Position numbers and translations under genes: made by a program
In this document: positions 1 through 6,333 of the stretch, piece after piece
Numbering within the stretch: the first letter of the stretch is position 1
Layout of the letters: each line of letters starts with the position of its first letter
NCBI GenBank assembly: GCA_900550285.1
Contig: URRW01000043.1
Span: 1-11,747 of the forward strand
Direction of reading: 5' to 3'
Source: an uncultured Lachnospiraceae bacterium
GTDB lineage: Bacteria > Bacillota > Clostridia > Lachnospirales > Lachnospiraceae
DNA: 11,747 nt
Notes under the pieces: generated by a model
Seen by the model: the letters and a program-made list of their open reading frames with translations, nothing else
What the model was told of the DNA's origin: nothing
Database searches by the model: none

Positions 1-98
1 TTACGGATTACAGCCTGACGCCGCTTAGGATTGAATGGGAAGCGGGCGGGAAGGTTGTGACAAGGATGGGGGAAGGAGGGCAGGATGAAGAAAAATAG
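1..98 (+). CDS. 3' end of an unidentified upstream gene (partial)
   Basis: An open frame enters from the left edge (first full codon at base 3) and ends at a TAG at 96-98, giving 31 residues that start TDYSLTPLRIEW and end GGQDEEK. It is charged and hydrophilic, with no membrane segment or motif I recognise. The other two forward frames hit stops within the first 30 bases, so this is the only forward frame that could be the end of a gene running in the same direction as everything else here. Its last bases carry a strong AAGGAGG sequence (72-78) in front of an ATG at 85. I cannot name the product, and a chance open frame of this length cannot be excluded. Confidence 0.45.
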   Translation, partial: TDYSLTPLRIEWEAGGKVVTRMGEGGQDEEK

Positions 99-135
99 GG
101 GATATGGGATTTTTGACGGATGCGGGAGAAAGACT

Positions 136-525
136 ATGAAAAAGTATATTTTATCAGTCGTATGTTGTATTGCCGTTTTGGCATTATGCGCATGCGGAAA
201 AAAGGCGGAACCGATTGTATTGCCTGATGCAGAGGACGTTTTTTCTGTTGATATAAAGATTGGGGAAGATACGGTAAGCTATTCAGACGAAGCGTGGATA
301 GGCAGATTGATCGAGGATTTTTCCGGGGCTGAACCAACCGGAGAGGAAAGTGTACAGGATGCTCCGGCGGTTGAAAATTATATCAAAATGGATTTTCAGT
401 TTGGAGAGGGGACAAGTACCTTATTCGCCTATGAAAAGAACGGAAAATATTATATAGAACAGCCGTATCAGGGAATTTATCGGATAAAGGAAGAAACGTA
501 TCGGCAGCTTCAGGAGGAAAAGTAG
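136..525 (+). CDS. Small lipoprotein, DUF5301-type
   Basis: This encodes a 129-residue protein with a lipoprotein signal peptide: MKK, a hydrophobic core from about residue 4 to 17, and a lipobox LCAC ending at Cys20. It should therefore be exported and anchored to the outer face of the membrane. The mature part resembles the small DUF5301 lipoproteins of Clostridia as I remember them, above all in the block YIEQPYQGIY at residues 106-115 and the preceding NYIKMDF strand. The function of that family is unknown to me. I place the start at 136 because it gives a compact signal peptide and has GGGAGA at 124-129. An in-frame ATG at 85 has a better Shine-Dalgarno but would add 17 residues before the signal peptide. 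The following gap of about 106 bases to the regulator gene shows no clear terminator. Confidence 0.72.
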   Translation: MKKYILSVVCCIAVLALCACGKKAEPIVLPDAEDVFSVDIKIGEDTVSYSDEAWIGRLIEDFSGAEPTGEESVQDAPAVENYIKMDFQFGEGTSTLFAYEKNGKYYIEQPYQGIYRIKEETYRQLQEEK

Positions 526-631
526 CATAAAATATGTGTAATGTTAAGATCCTTTGCGCAGATTCCGGCAGTCTTTGGTAGCGCTGCAAATGCCGTTTCA
601 GGGATACTGCAGGGGAAAGGAGAATACAGCT

Positions 632-1060
632 ATGGAGCTTGGAAAAAATATTTATGCCTTCCGAAAGGAACAGGGATTATCACAGGAAAAACTGGCGGAA
701 AGAGTCGGCGTTACAAGACAGACAATATCAAACTGGGAGTTGGGGGAAACTGCGCCCAATCCGGAGCAGCTGATTTTGCTGTCGAAGGTATTTCAAAAAA
801 GCATAGACGAATTGGTCGGAAATGAAATAAAACCGGAGAGAAAAAGCCCGGAACATGACGGAACAGAAAATTTTAGAAATATTTACATAGGGTTTGCGGT
901 TCTCTGCGGAGTGACGGCGGGCGTATGGGCATTTTGCGCAAACAGATTCCGGAACGTTGAAATTTTGGGAATCATGCTTGCGGGAATGGCAGCAGGTCTG
1001 TGTCTGGGGTTGATCTGTCATGAAATATTGAAGTGCATAAAAAGCAATAACGGTAAATAA
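632..1060 (+). CDS. XRE-family HTH regulator with two C-terminal membrane helices
   Basis: This encodes a 142-residue protein. Residues 5-62 form a Cro/cI-type helix-turn-helix domain: LGKNIYAFRKEQGLSQEKLA, then GVTRQTISNWELGETAPN, then a third block around LLSKVFQKSIDEL. After a polar linker (65-82), two hydrophobic segments at about 83-104 and 108-130 should be membrane-spanning, so the DNA-binding domain would be tethered to the inner face of the membrane. The start at 632 follows AAAGGAG at 617-623; the upstream in-frame ATG at 554 lacks a site and would only add unstructured residues. It sits 28 bases ahead of a small membrane protein gene, and the two look like an operon. A likely role is sensing a membrane state or partner and controlling nearby genes, but the target is not visible. 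The domain call is secure; the role is inference. Confidence 0.82.
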   Translation: MELGKNIYAFRKEQGLSQEKLAERVGVTRQTISNWELGETAPNPEQLILLSKVFQKSIDELVGNEIKPERKSPEHDGTENFRNIYIGFAVLCGVTAGVWAFCANRFRNVEILGIMLAGMAAGLCLGLICHEILKCIKSNNGK

Positions 1061-1088
1061 AGAAGCTTATCAGAAAAAGGAGCGGAAT

Positions 1089-1376
1089 ATGTGGATTTTA
1101 ACAGGATTTCTGAGCGCGGCGGCGACAGGGCTGACCCTGTTTTTGGCATGGAAAAATAATGAGAAAAAAAGCTGGTCTGCATTTGCGGCGGTTTCGTTTG
1201 CGGCATTTACGATATTATTGGAGTATGGGCTGGCAGAGACGTGGGTAGCCCATGAGGACTGGGGCGCGCTGATGGACGTGATTCCGGGAATGTATGCAGG
1301 CTACCGGAATTATCTGATTTTTATTGTGGCGGTCAATGCAGCAGCGCTTGTGCTGAAAAGACCCCGAAAGAAGTGA
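1089..1376 (+). CDS. Small integral membrane protein paired with the XRE regulator
   Basis: This is a 95-residue, strongly hydrophobic protein. Likely membrane helices are residues 2-21, about 28-48, and 73-90, with a basic end (KRPRKK). The stretch AETWVAHEDWGALMDVIPGMYAG at about 49-71, which carries Trp and Asp residues between the second and third helices, is the most distinctive part and would face the outside if the basic C-terminus is inside. An AAGGAG ribosome site lies about 7 bases before the ATG. I have seen similar small membrane proteins beside membrane-tethered XRE regulators in Clostridia, but I cannot assign a named family. The 28-base gap to the regulator suggests cotranscription, so it may be the regulator's sensor partner or its target. 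Confidence 0.72.
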   Translation: MWILTGFLSAAATGLTLFLAWKNNEKKSWSAFAAVSFAAFTILLEYGLAETWVAHEDWGALMDVIPGMYAGYRNYLIFIVAVNAAALVLKRPRKK

Positions 1377-1389
1377 CTGCAAAAAACGG

Positions 1390-1418
1390 TTGCATCCCGC
1401 AGAAAAGTTTAGTACACT
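1390..1418 (+). promoter_or_regulatory. Putative sigma-A promoter of the purEMND unit
   Basis: TTGCAT at 1390-1395 and TACACT at 1413-1418 are separated by exactly 17 bases, so transcription would start near 1425 and leave a leader of about 70 bases before purE. Both boxes are imperfect matches (3/6 and 4/6), so the call rests mostly on spacing and position. The leader has no recognisable purine riboswitch core and I see no obvious PurR-type operator. GTTAT at 1431-1435 could pair with ATAAC at 1477-1481, just before the Shine-Dalgarno. Confidence 0.4.
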
Positions 1419-1496
1419 GTAGATTGATAAGTTATGACATTTTTCGCGCTTTTTTGCGGCGTGGAACCAGATCATGATAACAGGAGGAGATACAAT

Positions 1497-2003
1497 ATGG
1501 CACAGGTCAGTATTGTGATGGGCAGCGATTCCGATATGCCCGTTATGGCAAAGGCGGCGGAGATTCTTGATAAATTCGGCATCACTTATGAGATGCGGAT
1601 CATTTCTGCGCACCGGATGCCCGATACCTTTTTTGAATATGCGCAGACTGCGGAAGAAAGAGGCGTAAAAGTGATCATCGCAGGCGCAGGCATGGCGGCG
1701 CATCTGCCGGGCATGTGCGCGGCTCTGTTCCCGATGCCCGTCATCGGCATCCCGATGCATACGACGTCTCTGGGCGGCAGGGATTCCCTGTACTCCATCG
1801 TTCAGATGCCCTCCGGCATCCCGGTGGCAACGGTAGCGATCAACGGCGGAGCAAACGCAGGCATTCTGGCGGCGAAGATCCTTTCGGTTTCCGATCCCGA
1901 GCTGCTTAAGAAGCTGAAGGATTACAGCGCCGAGATGAAGGACGGCGTTCTGGCAAAAGACGCAAAGCTGCAGGAATGCGGTTATCAGAACTATACAAAA
2001 TAA
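1497..2003 (+). CDS. purE: N5-carboxyaminoimidazole ribonucleotide mutase (PurE, class I-like)
   Basis: This encodes a 168-residue cytoplasmic enzyme of de novo purine synthesis that forms 4-carboxy-5-aminoimidazole ribonucleotide (CAIR). Visible family motifs are MGSDSDMPVM near the N-terminus (phosphate and ribose binding), SAHRMP with the catalytic His, IIAGAGMAAHLPGM, and DSLYSIVQMPSGIPVATVAI. The SAHR plus AAHLPG signature matches class I enzymes, which use N5-CAIR made by PurK, rather than class II AIR carboxylases, which typically read SAHK and lack AAHLPG. No purK is present in the window. Length is typical for the family. The start at 1497 has a perfect AGGAGG at 1482-1487; an upstream ATG at 1434 in the same frame has no site and no conservation. 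It opens the purEMND cluster, with 35 bases to purM. Confidence 0.96.
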   Translation: MAQVSIVMGSDSDMPVMAKAAEILDKFGITYEMRIISAHRMPDTFFEYAQTAEERGVKVIIAGAGMAAHLPGMCAALFPMPVIGIPMHTTSLGGRDSLYSIVQMPSGIPVATVAINGGANAGILAAKILSVSDPELLKKLKDYSAEMKDGVLAKDAKLQECGYQNYTK

Positions 2004-2038
2004 ATCAAACAGTGCACAGGCACGGTATGGAGGAACAG

Positions 2039-3064
2039 ATGGATTACAAGAGCTCTGGAGTGGATATTGAAGCAGGTTATAAGTCGGTAGAACTGATGAA
2101 GCAGTATGTGAAAACAACCATGCGCCCCGAGGTTTTGGGCGGTCTTGGCGGTTTTTCCGGCGCTTTTTCCCTTGAAAAGATCAAAAAGATGGAAAAGCCC
2201 ACACTGGTATCCGGCACGGACGGCGTCGGCACGAAGATCAAGCTGGCGTTTCTTTTAGACAAGCATGATACGATCGGTATCGACTGCGTGGCAATGTGCG
2301 TAAACGACATCGCGTGCGCAGGCGGCGAGCCGCTGTTTTTCCTGGATTATATCGCATGCGGCAAAAATGAGCCTGAAAAGATCGCCCAGATCGTAAAGGG
2401 CGTGGCGGAGGGCTGCGTGCAGTCCGAGGCGGCGCTGATCGGCGGCGAGACTGCGGAGCATCCCGGTCTGATGCCGGAGGACGAGTATGATCTGGCGGGC
2501 TTTGCGGTAGGTGTTGTGGATGAGAAGGATCTGATCACCGGCGAGAATTTAAAGGCTGGCGACGTGCTGATCGGCATGGCAAGCTCCGGCGTACATTCCA
2601 ATGGCTTCTCCCTCGTGAGAAAAGTATTCGAGATGACAGCGGAAAGCCTGAATACATATTATGACGAGCTGGGCGCAACGCTGGGCGAGACGCTGCTTGC
2701 ACCGACCCGTATCTATGTCAAGGCGCTCAAGGCGGTAAAGGAAGCGGGCGTGACCGTGAAGGCGTGCAGCCACATCACAGGCGGCGGCTTTTATGAGAAC
2801 GTGCCCCGTATGTTAAAGGACGGCACACACGCTGTTGTAAAAAAAGACAGCTATCCGGTTCCTCCGATCTTTAAGCTGCTGGCAGCAAAGGGCAATGTGG
2901 AAGAACAGATGATGTACAACACCTACAACATGGGGCTGGGCATGATCGTTGCGGTTGACCCGGCGGATGTGGATAAGACGATGGAAGCGATGAAGGCTGC
3001 GGGAGAGACTCCTTATGTGGTAGGCTCCATCGAAGAAGGTGAAAAGGGAGTGACCTTATGCTGA
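2039..3064 (+). CDS. purM: Phosphoribosylformylglycinamidine cyclo-ligase (AIR synthetase)
   Basis: This encodes a 341-residue enzyme, normal length for PurM, which uses ATP to close the imidazole ring of FGAM and yield 5-aminoimidazole ribonucleotide (AIR). AIR is the precursor feeding the PurE step encoded just upstream. Motifs in order: GTDGVGTK (59-66, ATP-site glycine-rich loop), CVNDIACAGGEPLFFLDY (87-104), IGGETAE (134-140), HSNGF (186-190), HITGGG (245-250) and NMGLGM (297-302). These are the standard landmarks of the PurM/PurL ATP-binding superfamily. The start at 2039 follows GGAGG at 2029-2033; the longer in-frame start at 1976 would lie inside purE and is unlikely. Its stop overlaps the purN start by 7 bases, so translation is probably coupled. 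Confidence 0.96.
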   Translation: MDYKSSGVDIEAGYKSVELMKQYVKTTMRPEVLGGLGGFSGAFSLEKIKKMEKPTLVSGTDGVGTKIKLAFLLDKHDTIGIDCVAMCVNDIACAGGEPLFFLDYIACGKNEPEKIAQIVKGVAEGCVQSEAALIGGETAEHPGLMPEDEYDLAGFAVGVVDEKDLITGENLKAGDVLIGMASSGVHSNGFSLVRKVFEMTAESLNTYYDELGATLGETLLAPTRIYVKALKAVKEAGVTVKACSHITGGGFYENVPRMLKDGTHAVVKKDSYPVPPIFKLLAAKGNVEEQMMYNTYNMGLGMIVAVDPADVDKTMEAMKAAGETPYVVGSIEEGEKGVTLC

Positions 3065-3681
3065 GACTGGCAGTCTGCGTTTCCGGCGGCGGAACCAACC
3101 TGCAGGCAATCCTTGACGCGATCGACAGCGGGAAGATCCGTGATGCGAAGGTAGAGGCGGTCATCAGCAACAACGCAGGCGCATACGCTTTGGAGCGTGC
3201 GCGCCTGCACGGCGTAGAAGCGGTCTGCCTTTCCCCGAAAAGCTTTGAGACGAGGGCGCTGTATAACGAGGCGCTGACGGAAAAGCTCAAAGCGCTGAAT
3301 CCGGATCTGATCGTGCTGGCAGGATTTCTGGTGGCGATTCCGGCGTCTTTGATCGAGGCGTTTCCAAACCGGATCATCAATATCCATCCGTCCCTGATCC
3401 CGTCCTTTTGCGGCGTGGGATTTTACGGGCTGCACGTCCATGAGGGCGTTCTGGCGCGCGGCGTGAAGGTAACGGGCGCGACGGTGCATTTCGTGGACAG
3501 CGGCATGGATACCGGGCCGATCCTTTTACAGAAGGCGGTTGAGGTCAGACAGGGCGATACGCCGGAAATTTTACAGAAGCGGGTAATGGAAGAGGCGGAA
3601 TGGCAGATCCTGCCGGAGGCGATCGACCTGATCTCGCAGGGGAAAGTCCGGGTAGAACAAGGAAAGGCGATAATCATATGA
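3058..3681 (+). CDS. purN: Phosphoribosylglycinamide formyltransferase (GART)
   Basis: This encodes a 207-residue cytoplasmic enzyme that transfers a formyl group from 10-formyltetrahydrofolate to glycinamide ribonucleotide. The N-terminal LAVCVSGGGTNLQAI is the phosphate-binding start of PurN. The catalytic triad is visible: Asn108 and His110 in IINIHPSLIPSF, and Asp151 in SGMDTGPIL (matching Asn106, His108 and Asp144 of the E. coli enzyme). HVHEGVLARGVKVTGATVHFV (126-146) is also typical. The ATG overlaps the end of purM by 7 bases, and the TGA overlaps the purD start in an ATGA. The folate dependence distinguishes it from the formate-using PurT, which is absent here. Confidence 0.95.
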   Translation: MLRLAVCVSGGGTNLQAILDAIDSGKIRDAKVEAVISNNAGAYALERARLHGVEAVCLSPKSFETRALYNEALTEKLKALNPDLIVLAGFLVAIPASLIEAFPNRIINIHPSLIPSFCGVGFYGLHVHEGVLARGVKVTGATVHFVDSGMDTGPILLQKAVEVRQGDTPEILQKRVMEEAEWQILPEAIDLISQGKVRVEQGKAIII

Positions 3682-4958
3682 ACATTCTGATCGTAGGAAG
3701 CGGCGGCAGGGAGCATGCGATCGCGGCAAGCGTGGCAAAAAGCCCCCGGGCGTCGAAAATATACTGCGCTCCGGGCAACGCGGGAATCGCGCAGGTGGCG
3801 GAGTGCGTGCCGATCGGCGCGATGGAATTTGAGAAGCTGACGGCTTTTGCAAAAGAAAATAAGATCGACTTAGTCATCGTCGGCATGGACGATCCGCTGG
3901 TGGGCGGTCTTGTGGATATGCTGGAAGCGGCGGGCATCCGCGCCTTCGGCCCCCGCAAAAATGCGGCGATCCTGGAGGGAAGCAAGGCGTTTTCCAAAGA
4001 CCTGATGAAAAAGTATAATATTCCCACGGCGGCGTATGAGGTATTTGAAAGCGCGGAGGATGCGCTGGAATATCTTCACACGAAAGCGAAGTTCCCGGTT
4101 GTATTGAAGGCGGACGGGCTGGCGCTTGGAAAAGGCGTGCTTATCTGCAATACGCTGGAAGAGGCAGAGGACGGCGTGTGCACGATCATGACGGACAAAA
4201 AGTTCGGCACGGCGGGCAACCGGATGGTCATTGAAGAGTTTATGACGGGCAGGGAGGTTTCCGTCCTGTCCTTTACCGACGGCAGGACGATCCAGATCAT
4301 GTCCTCTGCGCAGGATCACAAGCGCGCCAAGGACGGCGATCAGGGGCTGAACACCGGCGGCATGGGAAACTTTTCTCCCTCTCCCTTTTACACCAAAGAG
4401 GTGGATGATTTCTGCCGCAAGTACATTTATCAGGCGACGGTGGACGCGATGGCGGCGGAAGGACGCGAGTTTAAGGGCGTGATCTTTTTCGGGCTGATGC
4501 TGACGCCGGACGGCCCGCGCGTGCTGGAATACAATGTCCGCTTCGGAGATCCCGAGGCGCAGGTTGTGCTTCCCCGCATGAAAAATGACATCATCGACGT
4601 GTGCGAGGCATGTATCGACGGGACGCTTGACAGCCTGAAGCTGGAATTTGAAGATCAGGCGGCAGTCTGCGTCGTGCTGGCGTCCGACGGGTATCCGGTA
4701 TCCTATGAAAAAGGGCTTCCGGTTTCCGGGCTGGAAAAGTTTGAAGGCAGGGACGACGTATTCTGTTTCCATGCGGGAACAAAATTTGCGGAGGACGGCA
4801 GGACGATCCTCACAAACGGCGGCAGAGTGTTCGGCGTGACGGCAAAGGGCGCAGACTTAAAAGAGGCGCGCCGCAAAGCTTATGAAGCGACGGAATGGGT
4901 GGAATTTTCCAATAAGTACATGCGTCATGACATCGGAAAAGCGATCGACGAGGCGTGA
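3678..4958 (+). CDS. purD: Phosphoribosylamine-glycine ligase (GAR synthetase)
   Basis: This encodes a 426-residue ATP-grasp ligase joining glycine to 5-phosphoribosylamine to give GAR, the substrate of PurN just upstream. Landmarks: GSGGREHA (7-14), APGNAG (31-36), a DPLVGGLVD loop (72-80), FPVVLKADGLALGKGV (139-154, ATP-grasp lid), EEFMTGREVSVLSFTDG (186-202), QDHKR (212-216), NTGGMGNFSP (225-234) and LEYNVRFGDPE (283-293, metal and ATP binding). Length is normal. The VVGPEAPL stretch seen in many PurD proteins reads VIVGMDDPL here, a modest variation. The start at 3678 overlaps the purN stop by four bases (ATGA) and has GGAAAGG about ten bases before it; an upstream ATG at 3600 lies within purN and is rejected. 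No terminator is visible before the next gene, 40 bases away. Confidence 0.95.
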   Translation: MNILIVGSGGREHAIAASVAKSPRASKIYCAPGNAGIAQVAECVPIGAMEFEKLTAFAKENKIDLVIVGMDDPLVGGLVDMLEAAGIRAFGPRKNAAILEGSKAFSKDLMKKYNIPTAAYEVFESAEDALEYLHTKAKFPVVLKADGLALGKGVLICNTLEEAEDGVCTIMTDKKFGTAGNRMVIEEFMTGREVSVLSFTDGRTIQIMSSAQDHKRAKDGDQGLNTGGMGNFSPSPFYTKEVDDFCRKYIYQATVDAMAAEGREFKGVIFFGLMLTPDGPRVLEYNVRFGDPEAQVVLPRMKNDIIDVCEACIDGTLDSLKLEFEDQAAVCVVLASDGYPVSYEKGLPVSGLEKFEGRDDVFCFHAGTKFAEDGRTILTNGGRVFGVTAKGADLKEARRKAYEATEWVEFSNKYMRHDIGKAIDEA

Positions 4959-4998
4959 GGACGGATTTTTTGAAAGAGGAATCAAAAGAGGTAACAAC

Positions 4999-6207
4999 AT
5001 GATCAAAGATAAGAAGCTGATGAAATTTATTTCCGGGCTTGGCACGACGGCATGCTGTCTGCTGGCGGCAGGTTTTCTGTTTGCGGCGGCTCCCATGACG
5101 GCGCATGCGGTGCCGCTGGGTTCCAATCCGGGCGGCGCGAGCACGAACACGGATGAGGGCGCGGCAGGCGACGATGCAGAGGCAGGCGGAGCAGAGGATA
5201 CAGGCGATACAGGGAATGAGGGCGCAGGAGAAGCGGCAGGCGGCTCTGTGACGAGCGCTACCGTGACAAGCGGCAGCGTCAACGTCAGAAGCGAAGCTTC
5301 CACGGACGCAAGCGTGGCGGGAAAGGCGACGCAGGGCATGGAAGTGACTGTGACCGGGGAGACCCAGGGCAGCGACGGCAAGACATGGTATGCGGTATCC
5401 TTTGAAAGCAACGGCTCTACCGTTACAGGCTATATCCGTTCCGATCTGGTAGAGGCGCATGTCGCAGAGCCGGAGCCTGCTCCGGAAGAGCCTGCCCCGC
5501 AGGAGACGGAGACACCGGAAGAGCAGCCGGCAGCTCCCACGGAAGAGTACGGGGTCGTTTATGAGGACGACGGTACGGGCACGAGCTACTGGTATCTGCA
5601 TGACAACACGATGGGGACAAAATACAAAGTAGAAGATCTGTTGAATGCGGAAAAGACAAACCAGAGCAATATGGACGCAATGGAGAAAACAACGTCCAGC
5701 ATGCGTCTGGTAATTATCATCATGGCAGTGGTGATCCTTGTCCTGATCGTTGTCGTGACAGTGTTTATCATCAAGCTGAAAAATGCGTATGAAGGCGCAG
5801 ATTATGACGGCTATGATGATGACGATGAAGACGACGAAGAAGAGGAGGACGACGAGGACGAAGACGAGGAAGAGGAAGAGCGTCCGCGCCGCCGCAGCTT
5901 CGGCAGCCGCTTCGCATCCCGCCGCGACGAAGAGGATGAGGATGACGAGGAGGATGAAGAGGATGAGGACGAAGAGGACGACGAGGAAGAAGAACGTCCG
6001 CGCCGCCATAGAAAGCCTGCTCCCAGAAAGGCATCCCGCCGCGTAAGATACGAGGATGAGGACGAAGACGAGGAAGATGAGGACGAGGACGACTATGAAG
6101 AGGAGCGCCCGCGCCGCAAGGCTTCCCGTTCCAAGGAGAAGGGCTGGCAGTCCAAAAACTTTTTAGACGACGATGATCTGGAATTTGAATTCCTTGATCT
6201 GAAATAA
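4999..6207 (+). CDS. Exported SH3-domain membrane protein with modular acidic/basic cytoplasmic tail
   Basis: This encodes a 402-residue protein. Residues 1-37 are a Sec signal peptide ending in AHA. A Gly/Ala/Glu-rich linker leads to a bacterial SH3 (SH3b) domain at about 89-152 (GSVNVRSEAS, then GKTWYAVSF, then GYIRSDLVE), the type that often binds cell wall. A Pro/Glu linker (157-182), a YGVVYEDDGTGTSYWYLHDN block (184-203) and a single membrane helix (236-258) follow, then a Lys-containing stop-transfer flank. The cytoplasmic tail (about 262-402) has three modules, each an Asp/Glu run ending in ERPRR (residues 294-298, 332-336, 369-373) and then an Arg/Ser/Lys segment containing ASR. It closes with a hydrophobic-acidic peptide, DDDDLEFEFLDLK. 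The start follows AGAGG. It probably shares the purEMND transcript and ends at the strong terminator downstream. Function is unknown; a link between wall and cytoplasm is my inference. Confidence 0.85.
   Translation: MIKDKKLMKFISGLGTTACCLLAAGFLFAAAPMTAHAVPLGSNPGGASTNTDEGAAGDDAEAGGAEDTGDTGNEGAGEAAGGSVTSATVTSGSVNVRSEASTDASVAGKATQGMEVTVTGETQGSDGKTWYAVSFESNGSTVTGYIRSDLVEAHVAEPEPAPEEPAPQETETPEEQPAAPTEEYGVVYEDDGTGTSYWYLHDNTMGTKYKVEDLLNAEKTNQSNMDAMEKTTSSMRLVIIIMAVVILVLIVVVTVFIIKLKNAYEGADYDGYDDDDEDDEEEEDDEDEDEEEEERPRRRSFGSRFASRRDEEDEDDEEDEEDEDEEDDEEEERPRRHRKPAPRKASRRVRYEDEDEDEEDEDEDDYEEERPRRKASRSKEKGWQSKNFLDDDDLEFEFLDLK
5812..6117 (+). repeat. Three imperfect tandem acidic/basic modules inside the SH3 protein gene
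   Basis: The sequence is built almost wholly of GAN codons (Asp/Glu) interrupted three times by a GAR-CGY-CCG-CGC-CGC block at 5878-5892, 5992-6006 and 6103-6117. The repeats are therefore 114 and 111 bases apart, 38 and 37 codons. The + strand is strongly purine-rich in the acidic runs, which explains the long antisense open frames over this stretch. Each module's basic half also carries an ASR motif. Such DNA is prone to repeat-number change by slippage. Confidence 0.75.
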
Positions 6208-6232
6208 AAATTTCCGGAACAGGGAAACTGTC

Positions 6233-6290
6233 AAAACGGCAGATCTGTGTGGCATGACCGCAAAACGGCGCATACAGGTCTGCTGTTTTT
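6233..6290 (+). terminator. Strong rho-independent terminator after the purEMND-SH3 unit
   Basis: Bases 6237-6251 (CGGCAGATCTGTGTG) pair with 6271-6285 (CATACAGGTCTGCTG) as a 15-bp stem with a few G-U pairs and no mismatch. It is followed by TTTTT at 6286-6290; A6233-6236 can also pair with the T run. The 19-base loop contains a small CCG/CGG sub-stem. It begins 25 bases after the SH3 gene stop and ends two bases before the -35 box of the next promoter, separating the two transcription units cleanly. Confidence 0.85.
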
Positions 6291-6292
6291 AC

Positions 6293-6321
6293 TTGACGCA
6301 GCCCATTGATTTTGTTATATT
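6293..6321 (+). promoter_or_regulatory. Strong sigma-A promoter of the gntR-clpC unit
   Basis: TTGACG (6293-6298, 5/6 match) and TATATT (6316-6321, 5/6 match) are separated by 17 bases, the ideal distance. Transcription should start near 6328, leaving a leader of about 45 bases before the regulator gene at 6373. An inverted repeat covers the -10 box. I see no CtsR heptad repeat (GGTCAAA type), sigma-B-like promoter or CIRCE element here, the usual controls of class III and class I heat-shock genes in Firmicutes. Confidence 0.8.
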
Positions 6322-6333
6322 TTTTCTATAACA
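6313..6333. promoter_or_regulatory. Operator-like inverted repeat over the -10 box
   Basis: TGTTATA (6313-6319) and TATAACA (6327-6333) are perfect 7-base inverted arms around a 7-base T-rich spacer. The outer GT...AC bases fit the general GT-N-AC layout of GntR-family operators. The site spans the -10 box and the likely start site, so a bound dimer would block transcription. The natural candidate ligand is the GntR protein encoded 40 bases downstream, giving autoregulation of the whole clpC unit. The palindrome is seen directly; protein binding is inference. Confidence 0.6.

Noticed and set aside
541..825. A + strand 94-codon frame overlapping the XRE regulator start
   Set aside because: It is out of frame with the clear HTH gene and has no ribosome site or conserved features.
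1419..1496. Purine riboswitch before purE
   Set aside because: The leader is too short and lacks the conserved three-way junction core sequences.
1215..2117. A 300-codon open frame on the - strand across purE
   Set aside because: It opposes purE and the membrane protein gene, crosses the intergenic promoter, and has no family features.
3870..4772. A 300-codon open frame on the - strand inside purD
   Set aside because: It is a shadow of a well-supported purD; the His/Arg-rich product has no recognisable domain.
4810..6009. A 399-codon open frame on the - strand
   Set aside because: It lies antisense to the Asp/Glu-rich SH3 gene and purD end. GAN-codon repeats have few stops in reverse, and the product is low-complexity Leu/Val/Phe/Arg without a ribosome site.
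5783..6046. A + strand frame-shifted open frame rich in Met, Lys and Thr
   Set aside because: It is the second reading frame of GAN repeats in the SH3 tail; the product is low-complexity and has no ribosome site.
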